From Clostridia bacterium (GTDB taxonomy: Bacteria > Bacillota > Clostridia > Oscillospirales > CAG-272), in NCBI GenBank assembly GCA_900767415.1, contig CAAFYZ010000045.1, positions 6,088 to 70,087 of the forward strand: 64,000 bases of DNA, in the 5' to 3' direction. Every line of letters begins with the position of its first letter. Within the stretch, counting starts at the first letter, position 1. The notes beneath the pieces were generated by a model, which searched no databases, was not told where the DNA came from, and saw only the letters and a list, made by a program, of their open reading frames with translations. A program made the translations under genes and the position numbers. Positions 25,501 to 33,745 of this stretch are shown in pieces.

Positions 25501-28500
25501 CGTCACCGAGAGCGGCGAGTTGCAGGTGACGGTCGACGCTACGACCGCGACGGCAAAGTATAAGCTGTACAGCAAAAACCAGTCGTCCGACGCATGGACG
25601 CTCGTTACGGAGAGCGGCTATCCCGTCCTCTTCTGCACATACGACGCGGCGAAGACCTACGGCGTCTCTCTGATCAATTATTTCGACGGTACCGAGACTG
25701 CCGTGACGACGGTCGTGGACTTCAATTCCACGGGGGATGTCGGCTACTCTCCCTCGAACCTTCTGAAGGGCAAGACCTTCGTCCCCACCGCGGCGGCACT
25801 CGCCACGGTGCACGCACCCGCCTACGGCTACGCGACCCTGACCGACGGCTCCATGCACCCGACGACGGGACGCTTTTCGACAAAGACGGCATCGACCTCT
25901 CTCTTCGACGCGACCGCGACGCTTGACGGTGCGTATCTTCTCTCCGAACTTCGTCTTTACGACTTCGGTCCGTCGATGACCGCCTGCAATTACGCCGGCC
26001 GTGACATGAAGATCGAAGTCTCCCGTCTCGGCGTGTGGACGACCGTGTGGGAAGGAACCAACGCCGAAATGCTGAAACTGCGCACCAAGGACGCGGACGG
26101 CACGATGTGCCTCGCCTTCGACCTCGGTGTCGTCGAGGCGGACGCAATCCGCCTTTCGAGCACCGCGCCCATGACGGATATGTCGATCAGCATCTACGAG
26201 CTTCGTCTTTCGGGTATTTACCTTGAGGGCGCGGCGAGTCTTATCACCAAGGACAATATCTTCGAGGGCAAGACCTTTACCGCGGGCGCGCAGGCAACGA
26301 AACTTCAGATCGGAAACTACGGGAAACTGACCGACGGTGTCTATGCCTTTGTGGAAAACGGTGAAGAGGTTGCGAAGGACTATTCCAACCGTCTGGAAGT
26401 CGCGAAGGCAACCCCGGCGATTCTCGACGCCGTGATGGATCTCGGGCAGAAGACCGTTCTGAACCAACTTCGTCTTTACGATTGCAACACATGGGCTGCT
26501 GCCGCCAACGAGGCGGGAACCGACATCTCCGTCCGCGTTTGTAATGACGGAGTGTGGAGTGAGGTAAAGCACGTCACGCTCGTCGGCGGGACGGGCAACA
26601 ACATTCAAACGACCTACAGAAAGATTCAGGGCAAGCGTGACCCGGTCAAGAACCAGTGGCTTCAGTTTGAACTGGACGGCGTCGAGGCGGAACAGATTGA
26701 AATTCTGATTACCCATAACAATCACCGGATTATCTATTATGAATTCGAGTGTACGGGTGCCACTATCGGAAATCCTTCCGTCGGAGGAGAAAGACGCGAA
26801 CTCTTCGCGGGCAAGACCTTTACCAAAGGCAAGGAGGCGACCGCGATCGCAAACGGTAGTGCCGATTACGCGTCTTTGACCGACGGCGTCTTTGCCAAGA
26901 TGGAAGACGGCAAGGAAGCAGGCGGTATTTTCAATCGTCAGGTCAGAACCGAGAACTACGGTGCCATTGACGCTGTTATGGATTTCGGCACGGCGATGAT
27001 CGTCGACGAACTTCGTCTTTACGATGTTTACCCGTGGAGCAAGGGCGCGTCCAACGCCGGTACGGAGATTATCGTCCGCGCGTATCGCGACGGCGCATGG
27101 AGCGAGGTAAAGCGTCTTGAACTGACGACCGGCTCCGATAATTATACCTATGTAAACGGCGAACTTGTCACCTCGTGGCGAGGCACTTCGGGCAGTGCCG
27201 CGGATCCTGTCAAAAACCAGTGGCTCGAGATCAATCTCGGCGGCGTTCGTGCCGAGCAGATTGAGATCGTCTGCAAGGGCTCGAAGGTTGTCGCCTTCTA
27301 CGAATTCGAGGGCTACGGAAGACCCGCGAGTGCGGAGGTTGCCGGCAGCAACACCCTCTCGGGACTGCAGGAGAAGGACCTGACCGCCTCCGTCCCCGCG
27401 CACAACTCCGGGAGATTCCCCTTTACGAACGCCTTCGACGGCGATCTTACGACACGCTTCGCCGTTGCGGATAACCTTGCGGACGGCTACTCGCTCGAGA
27501 TGAACCTCGGTGTCGCGAGAAACCTGTATACCCTCCGCGTTTACGACTTCAAGGGCGGTAAGGTCGACGGCGTCGCCGCGTCCCGCAGTAACGACACCGA
27601 TATCGAAGTGTATACCGACGGTATGTGGATCAAAGTCGTGAAGGGCGCGACGCTCTCCCCGACGGACGCGTTTACCTCCTTCGATCTGCACGGCGTGAAG
27701 GCGAGCAAAATCCGGATTCACTTCAACAACACGCAGACCTTCGACGGCGGCACGAAGCCCTCGGCGTCGGTCTATGAGATCACCTGCACCACCGGAATGT
27801 CTTCGGTGGATAAGGGAGAGATGTTCCGGGCGTATACTTCGATTCCCGCCATGGAAGAGGGCGCCGACGGCGAGGCACTCGCGGAATATACGAAGGCGAT
27901 GAACACCTTCCGCGCCATGCTGACCGATCCCGAGGCGGACAACGCGACGATCGCCGCCTACACCGCCCGCATGAAAAAATATGCCGAAACCGCCGACACG
28001 CACGCATACGGTGCGTGGGAGACGGTCACGGCGGGGACGGGACACGGCAAGAGTACCGAACGGCGCGTCTGCAAGAACCACCCCGAGGTGAGCGAGACCC
28101 GTGAGGTATCTCTCGTGACGGACAACCGCGCCCTTGCCACCGACCGTCTGCCCGACGGCTACTTTGCGGGCAAGACGATCGTCACCATCGGCGACAGCAT
28201 CACCTACGGCTATCAGCTGATCGACGGTCAGCACTCACAGATCAAGGCATACGGCGCGTGGCTTGAGGATCTCCTCGGAGCCAAGGTGAAAAACCTCGGT
28301 ATCAGTGGTACCGTCATCACAAGCGATACTTACCGTACACTGAACAATACCCTGACAAGAGAAAACGTCGCGGGCGCGGACGTCGTGACGATCTGCCTCG
28401 GAGCGAACGACTGGGATTGCAGCTTTATCAAGCGGAACGATAAGGACTACTTTACCCTCGGCGAGTACGGCTCGACCGACAAGACGACCTACTACGGCGC

Positions 28501-29902
28501 GGTACGCGCATGGTGCGAGAAGATCGTCGAGATGAAGAAGAGCCCCGAGAACGCCCATACGACCTTCGTCTTCATGACGCCTCTGATCTCCTCCTGGAGC
28601 GGGAACGTCGCGACCGACTGGAATCAGGAGAAGCGCAACCTGTATGGCGACACCCTGCGCAACTACTGCGAGGCGATTCTCAAAGTCTGCGCCGACTATG
28701 ATATTCCCGTCATCGACCTGAACCTCGAGAGCGGCTTCTACTACAACGGCGCGGACGACAACAACGTCGTCACCCTGATCCCCGACGGCATCCATCCGAA
28801 TGCCGAGGGACAGAGACTGCTCGCCGACGCGGTGGCGGAAGGTCTGATGAACAATGCGCACTACATCGCCGCCGACGGCACCGCCCGCCACACCGAGAAG
28901 AAAACCGTGGTAAGACCGACCGCGACTGCGGGCGGATACACCGATATTTTCTGCACCGTGTGCCACGCATATCATCGCACGGACGAGACGCCGAAAGTCG
29001 ATAATACGATAGGAAGTGCAAAATCCGTAAACCTTTCTTTACGCGGTGACATCGGATTGAACCTTTATTACGAAATTCCGGACGCTCTTCTCGCGGCACA
29101 TCCTGCCGTCGCCGTGGAGTTTATCTTCGCGGACGGGAAGACGGTGTCGGTGCGGGCGAAGGACGCCGTGCGCACCGCGGAAGGACGGTACCGCTTCACC
29201 CTGCCGCTCACTGCCATGCAGATGAGCGAGGAGGTGGAATACCACCTCGTCTGCGGCGAGGCGAGCGGTCCTTACGGCAGAATGTCGGTGCGCAAATACT
29301 GTGACAGCATCTTTGCCGACGCGACGGCGGAAGAGAAGAACCCCGGCATCACCGCCCTTCTGCGCGCGATGCTGAACTACGGGTCGTACGCCCAGCTGTA
29401 CTTCGGCTACCGCACGGACGATCTTGCCGCGGCGGGACTCTTCCAAGGCGGCGACGATCCGGTCGTCGGCGCGACGGTCTCGGTTACCGATGCGCCGCGC
29501 GTGAGCGGCTCGCTCCCCGGCGTTACGGTCCTCGGCTACACGCTCGCGCTGGATTCCGAGACGGCTCTGCGTCTCGCGCTCCGCGGCGACGACATCGGCT
29601 CTTACACCTTCACGGTGACGGCACCCGACGGGACAGAGACGACACTTCTTCCCACCCTGCGGGGCGATGCCGTTACGCTGACCCTTGCGAATGTATGCGC
29701 TTCGGGTCTTTCCGCCCGGTATACGCTTTGCGTGACGGGAGGGGACGGGAAGAGCATGACGGTCTCTCTGAACGCGCTCTGCTATGTCGGCTCGGTTCTT
29801 TCGGGGACGGGCGAGACAGAGGAGCTGACGAATGTCGTGCGCGCGCTGAAACTTTACGGTGACGCGGCGACGGCGTATATCCGCCAAGCGGAGAACGGAT
29901 GA
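22559..29902 (+). CDS. Giant secreted GH95 alpha-L-fucosidase with carbohydrate-binding-like modules and an SGNH esterase domain
   Basis: 2,447 residues. Order: signal peptide (1-38); GH95 catalytic region (about 60-875); fibronectin-III-like stretch (880-1055); three related binding modules (about 1066-1224, 1231-1405, 1413-1590) and a fourth F5/8-type C (discoidin) module (1597-1747); a helical segment; SGNH hydrolase (about 1861-2100); and a C-terminal domain (2155-2447) with no sortase or SLH signal. GH95 residues are intact: paired Asn in 'NINVQMNYWPAF', the acid Glu in 'GEYKHRHIS', the base Asp in 'FQIDGNFGG'. SGNH residues are intact: 'GDSIT', 'GANDW', 'DGIHPN'. GH95 removes alpha-1,2-fucose from mucin or milk-type glycans; the SGNH domain probably removes acetyl groups. 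It is divergent from an AraC regulator. Confidence 0.93.
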   Translation: MKKKGLGKKILAGALAFVMLAGSFATLAPAVSSAAGYRDPISEDDMPLKLRYDSPASHGVGTALENISDCQGSNSPSKITQNVNDDWERWSLPLGNGYFGVNVFGRTDSERLTIADKTLFNQYGSWTNNLGGLNTFSETYIDFGHAESGISDYERTLDLHTALSSVEYTYGSVKYTREYFTSYPDKALVVRLRASEGGKLSFTLRPTIPYEQDKAYDSTFVKDTNNTASKEGTVVSKVTGGVGEIELSGTMGCYGTDFVGLYRVYTADGTVSAGTVTTSHKHSDGSTHEDIDGTIRVEGASDAYIVLTLGTDYELSSEIFTADRANKPTQTTDLAYAREKVNGYLSAITARTEGKTYEAGYEALKAAHLADYQNLFGRVTLNLACSEDDMVKTTDALLAAYKAGEGSTYLEALYFQYGRYLLIASSRKGALPAHLQGAWNRYNYSPWSSGYWHNINVQMNYWPAFSTNLAETFESYVDYNAAYMAQAKKNADALIGQYYPDKNGADGGNGWALHHGAYPYGVNGDRSAGNIGFTTQLFWEYYAYTQDKSALANVVYPVLAEAARYITKVVVKDAEGNYLVEYCDSPEQYKDGAWYYTSGTTYAQTFAYLNNYHTLLAAKEAGIDITDSAVLSEEENKILATVMEQLDHYDPILVGLSGQIKEFREEEYYGDIGEYKHRHISQLVGLYPGDIINSTTPAWLDAAKYSLTERGDEATGWGVAHRLNLWARTKDGNRTYKLLQQLLKNNTATNLWDLHPPFQIDGNFGGTAGISEMLLQSHEGYIEPLAAIPDAWADGSYTGLVARGNFTVGARWADGVLNAVDITSGTGGTCRIKADGITSVRVTTASGKSVSAKVSGGILSFETVAGETYLLSGFSKVTKSNSVTSLDAVYTATGPVTLTFGKVNGAVSYNIYKAVGNASDYTFLANTAENAYTDRRATEEMTSRATYAVTAINADGVESERSLAYIIPTDTEAKINRLTACVTESGELQVTVDATTATAKYKLYSKNQSSDAWTLVTESGYPVLFCTYDAAKTYGVSLINYFDGTETAVTTVVDFNSTGDVGYSPSNLLKGKTFVPTAAALATVHAPAYGYATLTDGSMHPTTGRFSTKTASTSLFDATATLDGAYLLSELRLYDFGPSMTACNYAGRDMKIEVSRLGVWTTVWEGTNAEMLKLRTKDADGTMCLAFDLGVVEADAIRLSSTAPMTDMSISIYELRLSGIYLEGAASLITKDNIFEGKTFTAGAQATKLQIGNYGKLTDGVYAFVENGEEVAKDYSNRLEVAKATPAILDAVMDLGQKTVLNQLRLYDCNTWAAAANEAGTDISVRVCNDGVWSEVKHVTLVGGTGNNIQTTYRKIQGKRDPVKNQWLQFELDGVEAEQIEILITHNNHRIIYYEFECTGATIGNPSVGGERRELFAGKTFTKGKEATAIANGSADYASLTDGVFAKMEDGKEAGGIFNRQVRTENYGAIDAVMDFGTAMIVDELRLYDVYPWSKGASNAGTEIIVRAYRDGAWSEVKRLELTTGSDNYTYVNGELVTSWRGTSGSAADPVKNQWLEINLGGVRAEQIEIVCKGSKVVAFYEFEGYGRPASAEVAGSNTLSGLQEKDLTASVPAHNSGRFPFTNAFDGDLTTRFAVADNLADGYSLEMNLGVARNLYTLRVYDFKGGKVDGVAASRSNDTDIEVYTDGMWIKVVKGATLSPTDAFTSFDLHGVKASKIRIHFNNTQTFDGGTKPSASVYEITCTTGMSSVDKGEMFRAYTSIPAMEEGADGEALAEYTKAMNTFRAMLTDPEADNATIAAYTARMKKYAETADTHAYGAWETVTAGTGHGKSTERRVCKNHPEVSETREVSLVTDNRALATDRLPDGYFAGKTIVTIGDSITYGYQLIDGQHSQIKAYGAWLEDLLGAKVKNLGISGTVITSDTYRTLNNTLTRENVAGADVVTICLGANDWDCSFIKRNDKDYFTLGEYGSTDKTTYYGAVRAWCEKIVEMKKSPENAHTTFVFMTPLISSWSGNVATDWNQEKRNLYGDTLRNYCEAILKVCADYDIPVIDLNLESGFYYNGADDNNVVTLIPDGIHPNAEGQRLLADAVAEGLMNNAHYIAADGTARHTEKKTVVRPTATAGGYTDIFCTVCHAYHRTDETPKVDNTIGSAKSVNLSLRGDIGLNLYYEIPDALLAAHPAVAVEFIFADGKTVSVRAKDAVRTAEGRYRFTLPLTAMQMSEEVEYHLVCGEASGPYGRMSVRKYCDSIFADATAEEKNPGITALLRAMLNYGSYAQLYFGYRTDDLAAAGLFQGGDDPVVGATVSVTDAPRVSGSLPGVTVLGYTLALDSETALRLALRGDDIGSYTFTVTAPDGTETTLLPTLRGDAVTLTLANVCASGLSARYTLCVTGGDGKSMTVSLNALCYVGSVLSGTGETEELTNVVRALKLYGDAATAYIRQAENG

Positions 29903-29911
29903 CTTTTGTGT

Positions 29912-29927
29912 CGCCGCCTCGGCGGCG
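29912..29927 (+). other. GC hairpin just upstream of the small peptide's ribosome site
   Basis: CGCCGCC-TC-GGCGGCG between the GH95 stop and GGAAGGGAG. It may separate expression of the two genes or set mRNA ends. Confidence 0.4.
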
Positions 29928-29940
29928 GAAGGGAGAAAAT

Positions 29941-30138
29941 ATGAAAAACGATAAAAACGCCACCTTTCTTCGCGAAGAGAAATCTTACATCGCGCCGACA
30001 GCCGTCGTGCTCCGCCTTTCGGCGACCGACGTTCTGACGGCATCGACGCCGACTCTGAATCCCGGAGGGACGGAGTTGCCCTACCGCCCGCTGGGAGGAC
30101 TTCTCGGGGACGACGATTCCGATCTTCTCTCGCGTTAA
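29941..30138 (+). CDS. 65-residue peptide with C-terminal 'DVLTAS' type motif
   Basis: Starts at the ATG at 29941 after AAGGGAG; an upstream in-frame ATG at 29899 overlaps the GH95 stop and has no ribosome site. No signal peptide. The sequence has a Lys/Asp/Glu-rich N-terminus, then 'YIAPTAVVLRLSATDVLTAS' followed by a Pro/Gly/Asp-rich tail. Short proteins with the pattern 'Y-x-x-P-x(3)-L-x-L-x(3)-DV(I/L)-x-(T/A)-S' are often found in Clostridia and Bacteroidia genomes without known function; I recall this as a pattern and did not search. It shares the GH95 transcript and is followed by a terminator. Confidence 0.7.
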   Translation: MKNDKNATFLREEKSYIAPTAVVLRLSATDVLTASTPTLNPGGTELPYRPLGGLLGDDDSDLLSR

Positions 30139-30147
30139 AGGCAAAAG

Positions 30148-30185
30148 ACGCCCCGCACACCGTTCGGTGTGCGGGGCGTTCTTTA
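30148..30185. terminator. Terminator after the GH95/small-peptide operon
   Basis: 15-bp perfect stem ACGCCCCGCACACCG / CGGTGTGCGGGGCGT followed by TTCTTT. It lies between converging genes. Confidence 0.85.
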
Positions 30186-30226
30186 TGGCAGCGACTTTTC
30201 TTCGTGCGGGCGATGTCCGCGACGGG

Positions 30227-31645
30227 TCAGCGCATCTTTTCGATCTTCGGTGCGAGGGTCTCGTCCTGTTTGGTCAGGAGAATGGCGACAATCAGCGCGA
30301 TGTTATAGTAGAAGAGGGGATAGACCATGAAGACGAAGACGTCGAGGAGCGATTCCGCAAGGAAGACGAGAATCGCAAGTCCGAGGAATCCTTTTTCCGG
30401 CGAGGGATGGCGGAAGAAGGGGCGCAGGGTCATGACCCGATAGAAAACATAGACCGCAAGTCCGACGACACCCATCGACGCAAGGAATTGCAGGGGGGTG
30501 TTGTGTACCATCACGGGGAAGGCGGAGATGCCGTAATCGTTCAGCAGTTGCAGTGCCTCGATGAAGAAGCCCGCACCGAAGATCGGGGAGCGGCGGAACG
30601 CCCAGAGCGCGTTGCGCCAGATGACGAATCTGCCGTCGTCCATAAAGCCGAGACTGAAATATTCCGAGAAGAGCTGCGAGATGTTCTCCCGGAAGACGAT
30701 CAGTCCGAGGATCGCCGCACCGAGCAGAACGAGACTGCCAAAACGGAACGCCTTCTGATACGGTCCCCAAAGACAGCCGATGCCGAAACATACGACATAG
30801 ACGGCACAGCCGAAGAGCAGGGCGTTACGCGACATACTGAAGGCGGAGGCAAAGAGAAGTGCCGTCGCTACAAGAAAATGAAAGAGCGGCGCAGGCCCTT
30901 TGATCGCGCGATAGAAGTTGACGGGGATCAGGATCGAAACCACGGCGCCGATCGTCGTGCTGACGCCCCAGCCGATGAACACGTTCCCCTTGACGATCTG
31001 TCCTTCGTCGTTGATGATGTTCCCGTCGAGATAGAGAAGCGTCAACTCCGCGATAAGAAGCAGGGAGACGAGCGTTGTGATATAGCAGAAATAAGAGAAC
31101 AACTCCTGCGGGTCTTCTCTTTCCAGTCCGTGATACATCAGGACGAAGAAGACAAGGAACGAGAATACCTGCACGACGCCGAAAAAGAGGCCCATCGGCG
31201 TATACTTGTCCGCACCGACCCCGTTCAGCAAAAAGACGGCGGACAAGCAGAGCAGGGGGAGCAGAAAAGGCGTATTTTTGAACCCGATCCGCGATAAAAG
31301 TCCCGTTTTCCCGATATAAACCGCGAAGCCGACAAGGAGCAGGGCGACAAGACAGAGGACGATCACAAGGCGCGCCCCCGTGAAATAATAGTCGGAGAGT
31401 ACGGGAGAACAGGGAGAGTTTTTGACCGAGACCTGATAGATAAAGGTCAGTGCAAAGGGGATCATCGGGCGCAGAGAGTCCGAGACGATCAGTGCAAGGA
31501 CAAAAAGGAGACACCCGAGAATATTGATATAAAATTCGTAACCGGTCCTGTGTCCGATGAGAACCATCAGACAGACCAGTATGGGATAAGCATAACCTTC
31601 AAAAAAGGCCGGGAGCTTTTCCCGTGCGAAACGCACAAGCCGCAT
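30227..31645 (-). CDS. O-antigen ligase/polymerase-like membrane protein (Wzy_C type)
   Basis: 472 residues with about 11-12 membrane helices. The large extracytoplasmic loop carries the family pattern 'GFMDDGRFVIWRNALWAF' followed by 'SPIFGAGF' and 'VMVHNTPLQFLASMG', as in WaaL, Wzy and related bacterial oligosaccharide polymerases or ligases. It probably joins lipid-linked glycans to a surface acceptor or to each other. No glycosyltransferase cluster surrounds it; it stands alone between the GH95 operon and rnc. GGAGGT lies eleven bases before the start; promoter at 31696-31724. Confidence 0.85.
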   Translation of the reverse strand: MRLVRFAREKLPAFFEGYAYPILVCLMVLIGHRTGYEFYINILGCLLFVLALIVSDSLRPMIPFALTFIYQVSVKNSPCSPVLSDYYFTGARLVIVLCLVALLLVGFAVYIGKTGLLSRIGFKNTPFLLPLLCLSAVFLLNGVGADKYTPMGLFFGVVQVFSFLVFFVLMYHGLEREDPQELFSYFCYITTLVSLLLIAELTLLYLDGNIINDEGQIVKGNVFIGWGVSTTIGAVVSILIPVNFYRAIKGPAPLFHFLVATALLFASAFSMSRNALLFGCAVYVVCFGIGCLWGPYQKAFRFGSLVLLGAAILGLIVFRENISQLFSEYFSLGFMDDGRFVIWRNALWAFRRSPIFGAGFFIEALQLLNDYGISAFPVMVHNTPLQFLASMGVVGLAVYVFYRVMTLRPFFRHPSPEKGFLGLAILVFLAESLLDVFVFMVYPLFYYNIALIVAILLTKQDETLAPKIEKMR

Positions 31646-31695
31646 GACCGATCACTACCTCCGTCGAATTTGCCGTCCGAAAGGGCGTCGCTTTT

Positions 31696-31724
31696 ATTTT
31701 ATCACAGAATTTTATCTTTGTCAA
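31696..31724 (-). promoter_or_regulatory. Sigma-A promoter of the O-antigen-ligase-like gene
   Basis: Minus strand: TTGACA (31719-31724), 17-bp spacer, TAAAAT (31696-31701). Confidence 0.75.
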
Positions 31725-31774
31725 CCGCTCTTTTCCTATATGCGCGCAAAAGTAAGGAAAAATGCGTCTCTCCA

Positions 31775-31803
31775 TTGACAAACCGTGCGAAAAATGTTAA
31801 AAT
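31775..31803 (+). promoter_or_regulatory. Sigma-A promoter of the RNase III gene
   Basis: TTGACA (31775-31780), 17-bp spacer, TAAAAT (31798-31803). Confidence 0.75.
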
Positions 31804-31838
31804 ACACTCGAATCCCGAAGAAAGGGGAGACTATTTTT

Positions 31839-32843
31839 ATGACAGATTTTGAATCCGCAAGACAGAAGATCGAAGAGCGGATCGGCTATCGTTTCCGCGA
31901 TCCTTCGCTCCTGAAACAGGCGTTCACCCGCACGAGTTTCTGCAACGAAGAGAAGATGCGGGGAGAAGACGCCCCGCAGTCGAACGAAGTGCTGGAATTT
32001 TTCGGCGACGGAATCCTTTCGGCGGCGATTATCACCTTCATGATCCGCGACTTTTCGACCCGTTGCGCCTATGGAATCCGCACGGCTCTTGCCGAAGGGG
32101 ATTTTTCCAACATCAAGGCGCGCCTCAGCGATAAAAAGAATCTTTCCAAAAGTATGCGGGAGCTCGGACTTCAGCAATATCTGATCCTCGGTGCCGGAGA
32201 CGCGAAGACGGGGACGGCGGAAGAGCCGTCGGTCATGGAAGACCTGTTCGAGAGCATTATCGGCGCCGTCTACATCGACAGCGGGTGCGATATGTCGGCG
32301 GTCCTCCCGATCGTCGCGCGGATGCTGGACGTCGGCGAATATCTGACGAAGAAGGGCGACGCGGTCAAAAGCCCGAAGAACGCCCTGCAGGAATACTGCG
32401 CGGACAAAAAGCACCGTCTGCCGCCCCCGGTCTATACCGTCGTCGCGGAGAGCGGTCCCGAGCATCGGAGAATGTACGAATATCTTTGCACCATCGGCGG
32501 CAAAGCATACGGGCGCGGGGCGGGGAAGAACCGTACCACCGCCGAGAGTGCCGCGGCGGAGGAGACGCTCCGTCTTCTCACGGAGGAGGAGCCACCGGCA
32601 AAAGCCGCCGTCGGCAGAGCGGGAGAATGTGCGACGGGACGCCTCGCGGGATATGCCGCCGCCCGTCACCTGCCGCCTCCGGTCTATGAAGATCTCGGAG
32701 AGGCGGGCGATGACGCATACGAGCGGTATTATCGCGCGCTCTGCCGTTTCGGCGGGTATCGGGCAGAGGGGGTCGGAAGAAGCAAAAAAGAGGCAAAATC
32801 CGCCGCCGCGCAAAAGGTCCTTGCCCTTCTTTCGGAAAAATAA
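31839..32843 (+). CDS. rnc: Ribonuclease III with two dsRNA-binding domains
   Basis: 334 residues from the ATG at 31839 (AAGGGGAG upstream); usual bacterial RNase III is about 220-250. The nuclease domain (1-170) has all metal ligands: both Glu and the Asp in 'NEVLEFFGDGIL', Asp and Glu in 'VMEDLFESIIGAVY'. Two dsRNA-binding domains follow: the first at about 193-263 ('SPKNALQEYCADKK', 'GAGKNRTTAESAAAEETLRLL'), the second at about 268-334 ('GYAAARHLPPPVYE', 'GVGRSKKEAKSAAAQKVLALL'). They share the 'LPPPVY' strand, so the second looks like an internal duplication. The enzyme cuts dsRNA in rRNA maturation and mRNA decay. Here it has no smc or acpP neighbour. Confidence 0.92.
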   Translation: MTDFESARQKIEERIGYRFRDPSLLKQAFTRTSFCNEEKMRGEDAPQSNEVLEFFGDGILSAAIITFMIRDFSTRCAYGIRTALAEGDFSNIKARLSDKKNLSKSMRELGLQQYLILGAGDAKTGTAEEPSVMEDLFESIIGAVYIDSGCDMSAVLPIVARMLDVGEYLTKKGDAVKSPKNALQEYCADKKHRLPPPVYTVVAESGPEHRRMYEYLCTIGGKAYGRGAGKNRTTAESAAAEETLRLLTEEEPPAKAAVGRAGECATGRLAGYAAARHLPPPVYEDLGEAGDDAYERYYRALCRFGGYRAEGVGRSKKEAKSAAAQKVLALLSEK

Positions 32844-32871
32844 ACCCGTATTTGCCGGAAGCAATAACGAA

Positions 32872-32893
32872 ATTGTAAAGAAATATTTGCAAA
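32872..32893 (+). repeat. Dispersed 9-4-9 element, copy E (after rnc)
   Basis: ATTGTAAAG-AAAT-ATTTGCAAA between the rnc stop and the convergent terminator. Confidence 0.55.
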
Positions 32894-32896
32894 AGT

Positions 32897-32928
32897 AAAA
32901 AACACGGTGGATCTCCACCGTGTTTTTT
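32897..32928. terminator. Bidirectional terminator between rnc and hpf
   Basis: AAAAAACACGGTGGA / TCCACCGTGTTTTTT, a 15-bp stem with A and T runs on both sides, between converging genes. Confidence 0.9.
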
Positions 32929-32939
32929 CTGTTCGTTCG

Positions 32940-33470
32940 TTAGGTTTCTTCGGGCACCAAGACACCGTAGTTTCCGTCTTTTCTCTTGTAGACGACCTCG
33001 GTCTTGCCGGAGTTCGCATCAAGGAAGACGAAGAAGGTGTGCCCGACAAGGTTCATCTGCAAGATCGCCTCGGGGACGGTCATCGGCTTTTCGTCGTAGG
33101 TCTTGGTACGCACGACGAACTCGGCGTCTTCTTCGATCTCTTCGGTCGGCTCGTCTCCCGTCGGGCGGAAGGCGTCTCTGCGCACCGTCTTTTCGAGCCG
33201 CGTCTTGTTCTTGCGGATCTGCCGCTCGAGACTGTCGACCGAGCGGTCGAGTGCCGTCTCGAAGGTCTCGCTCTCCTCTTCACTGCGGAAAGTTACGTTC
33301 CCGTAACGTATCGTGATCTCGACGATCTTGACCCCCTTGCGCACTCTGCACGTAACCTGCGCTTCGGTTTCGTCGCCGAAGAATCTGTCGAACTTGTGCA
33401 ACTTCCGTTCCACGGTATCGCGGAGACTGTCGCGCACATTCATCTGCTTGCCGGATACTGAAATTTTCAT
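32940..33470 (-). CDS. hpf: Ribosome hibernation promoting factor, long form
   Basis: 176 residues from the ATG at 33470; the longer frame upstream is Arg-rich and lacks a ribosome site. The N-terminal S30AE domain ('MKISVSGKQMNVRDSLRDTVERK', seen in parts, 'FFGDETEAQV') binds the decoding centre. A charged linker is followed by the C-terminal dimerisation domain ('YDEKPMTVPEAILQMNLVGH', 'FFVFLDANSGKTEVVYKRKDG') that pairs two 70S ribosomes into 100S in resting cells. It is preceded by a weak TTTACT-17-TATACT promoter (33553-33581). Confidence 0.95.
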   Translation of the reverse strand: MKISVSGKQMNVRDSLRDTVERKLHKFDRFFGDETEAQVTCRVRKGVKIVEITIRYGNVTFRSEEESETFETALDRSVDSLERQIRKNKTRLEKTVRRDAFRPTGDEPTEEIEEDAEFVVRTKTYDEKPMTVPEAILQMNLVGHTFFVFLDANSGKTEVVYKRKDGNYGVLVPEET

Positions 33471-33552
33471 GAGATTTACCCCGCCGTAATCGGCAGTCCT
33501 TTCCCGGAATGTCCGACGAAAAGAAAGACGTTTTCTTTTCCTCGGCATTTAC

Positions 33553-33581
33553 AGTATACCACTTTTTCTGTGAAAAGTAAA
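33553..33581 (-). promoter_or_regulatory. Putative promoter of hpf
   Basis: Minus strand: TTTACT (33576-33581), 17-bp spacer, TATACT (33553-33558). The -35 matches 4 of 6. Stress regulation is possible but no alternative-sigma motif is clear. Confidence 0.45.
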
Positions 33582-33635
33582 TAGCATTTTTGTAAAAATA
33601 TCAGAGAAAATTGTGAAAATTTGTTCTTTCGGCAA

Positions 33636-33681
33636 AAAAATACCGCCGATACGCAGAATACGTATCGGCGGCGGCTTTTTT
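33636..33681. terminator. Terminator after the sugar isomerase-like gene
   Basis: CCGCCGATACG-(7)-CGTATCGGCGG with an A run on the left (a T run in the minus transcript) and six T on the right. Confidence 0.8.
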
Positions 33682-33745
33682 CGCGTGGGGATTCTTCGCG
33701 TCGGGAGGCGGACGAAGAGTCACGCTATGGGACGTTTTTCGCGCC

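Noticed and set aside
24773..28234. Very long open frame (over 1,100 codons) on the minus strand, antisense to the GH95 gene
   Set aside because: It mirrors a real gene with GC-rich third positions, which removes stops on the opposite strand. No ribosome site, no recognisable domain; the plus-strand frame has signal peptide and intact catalytic motifs.
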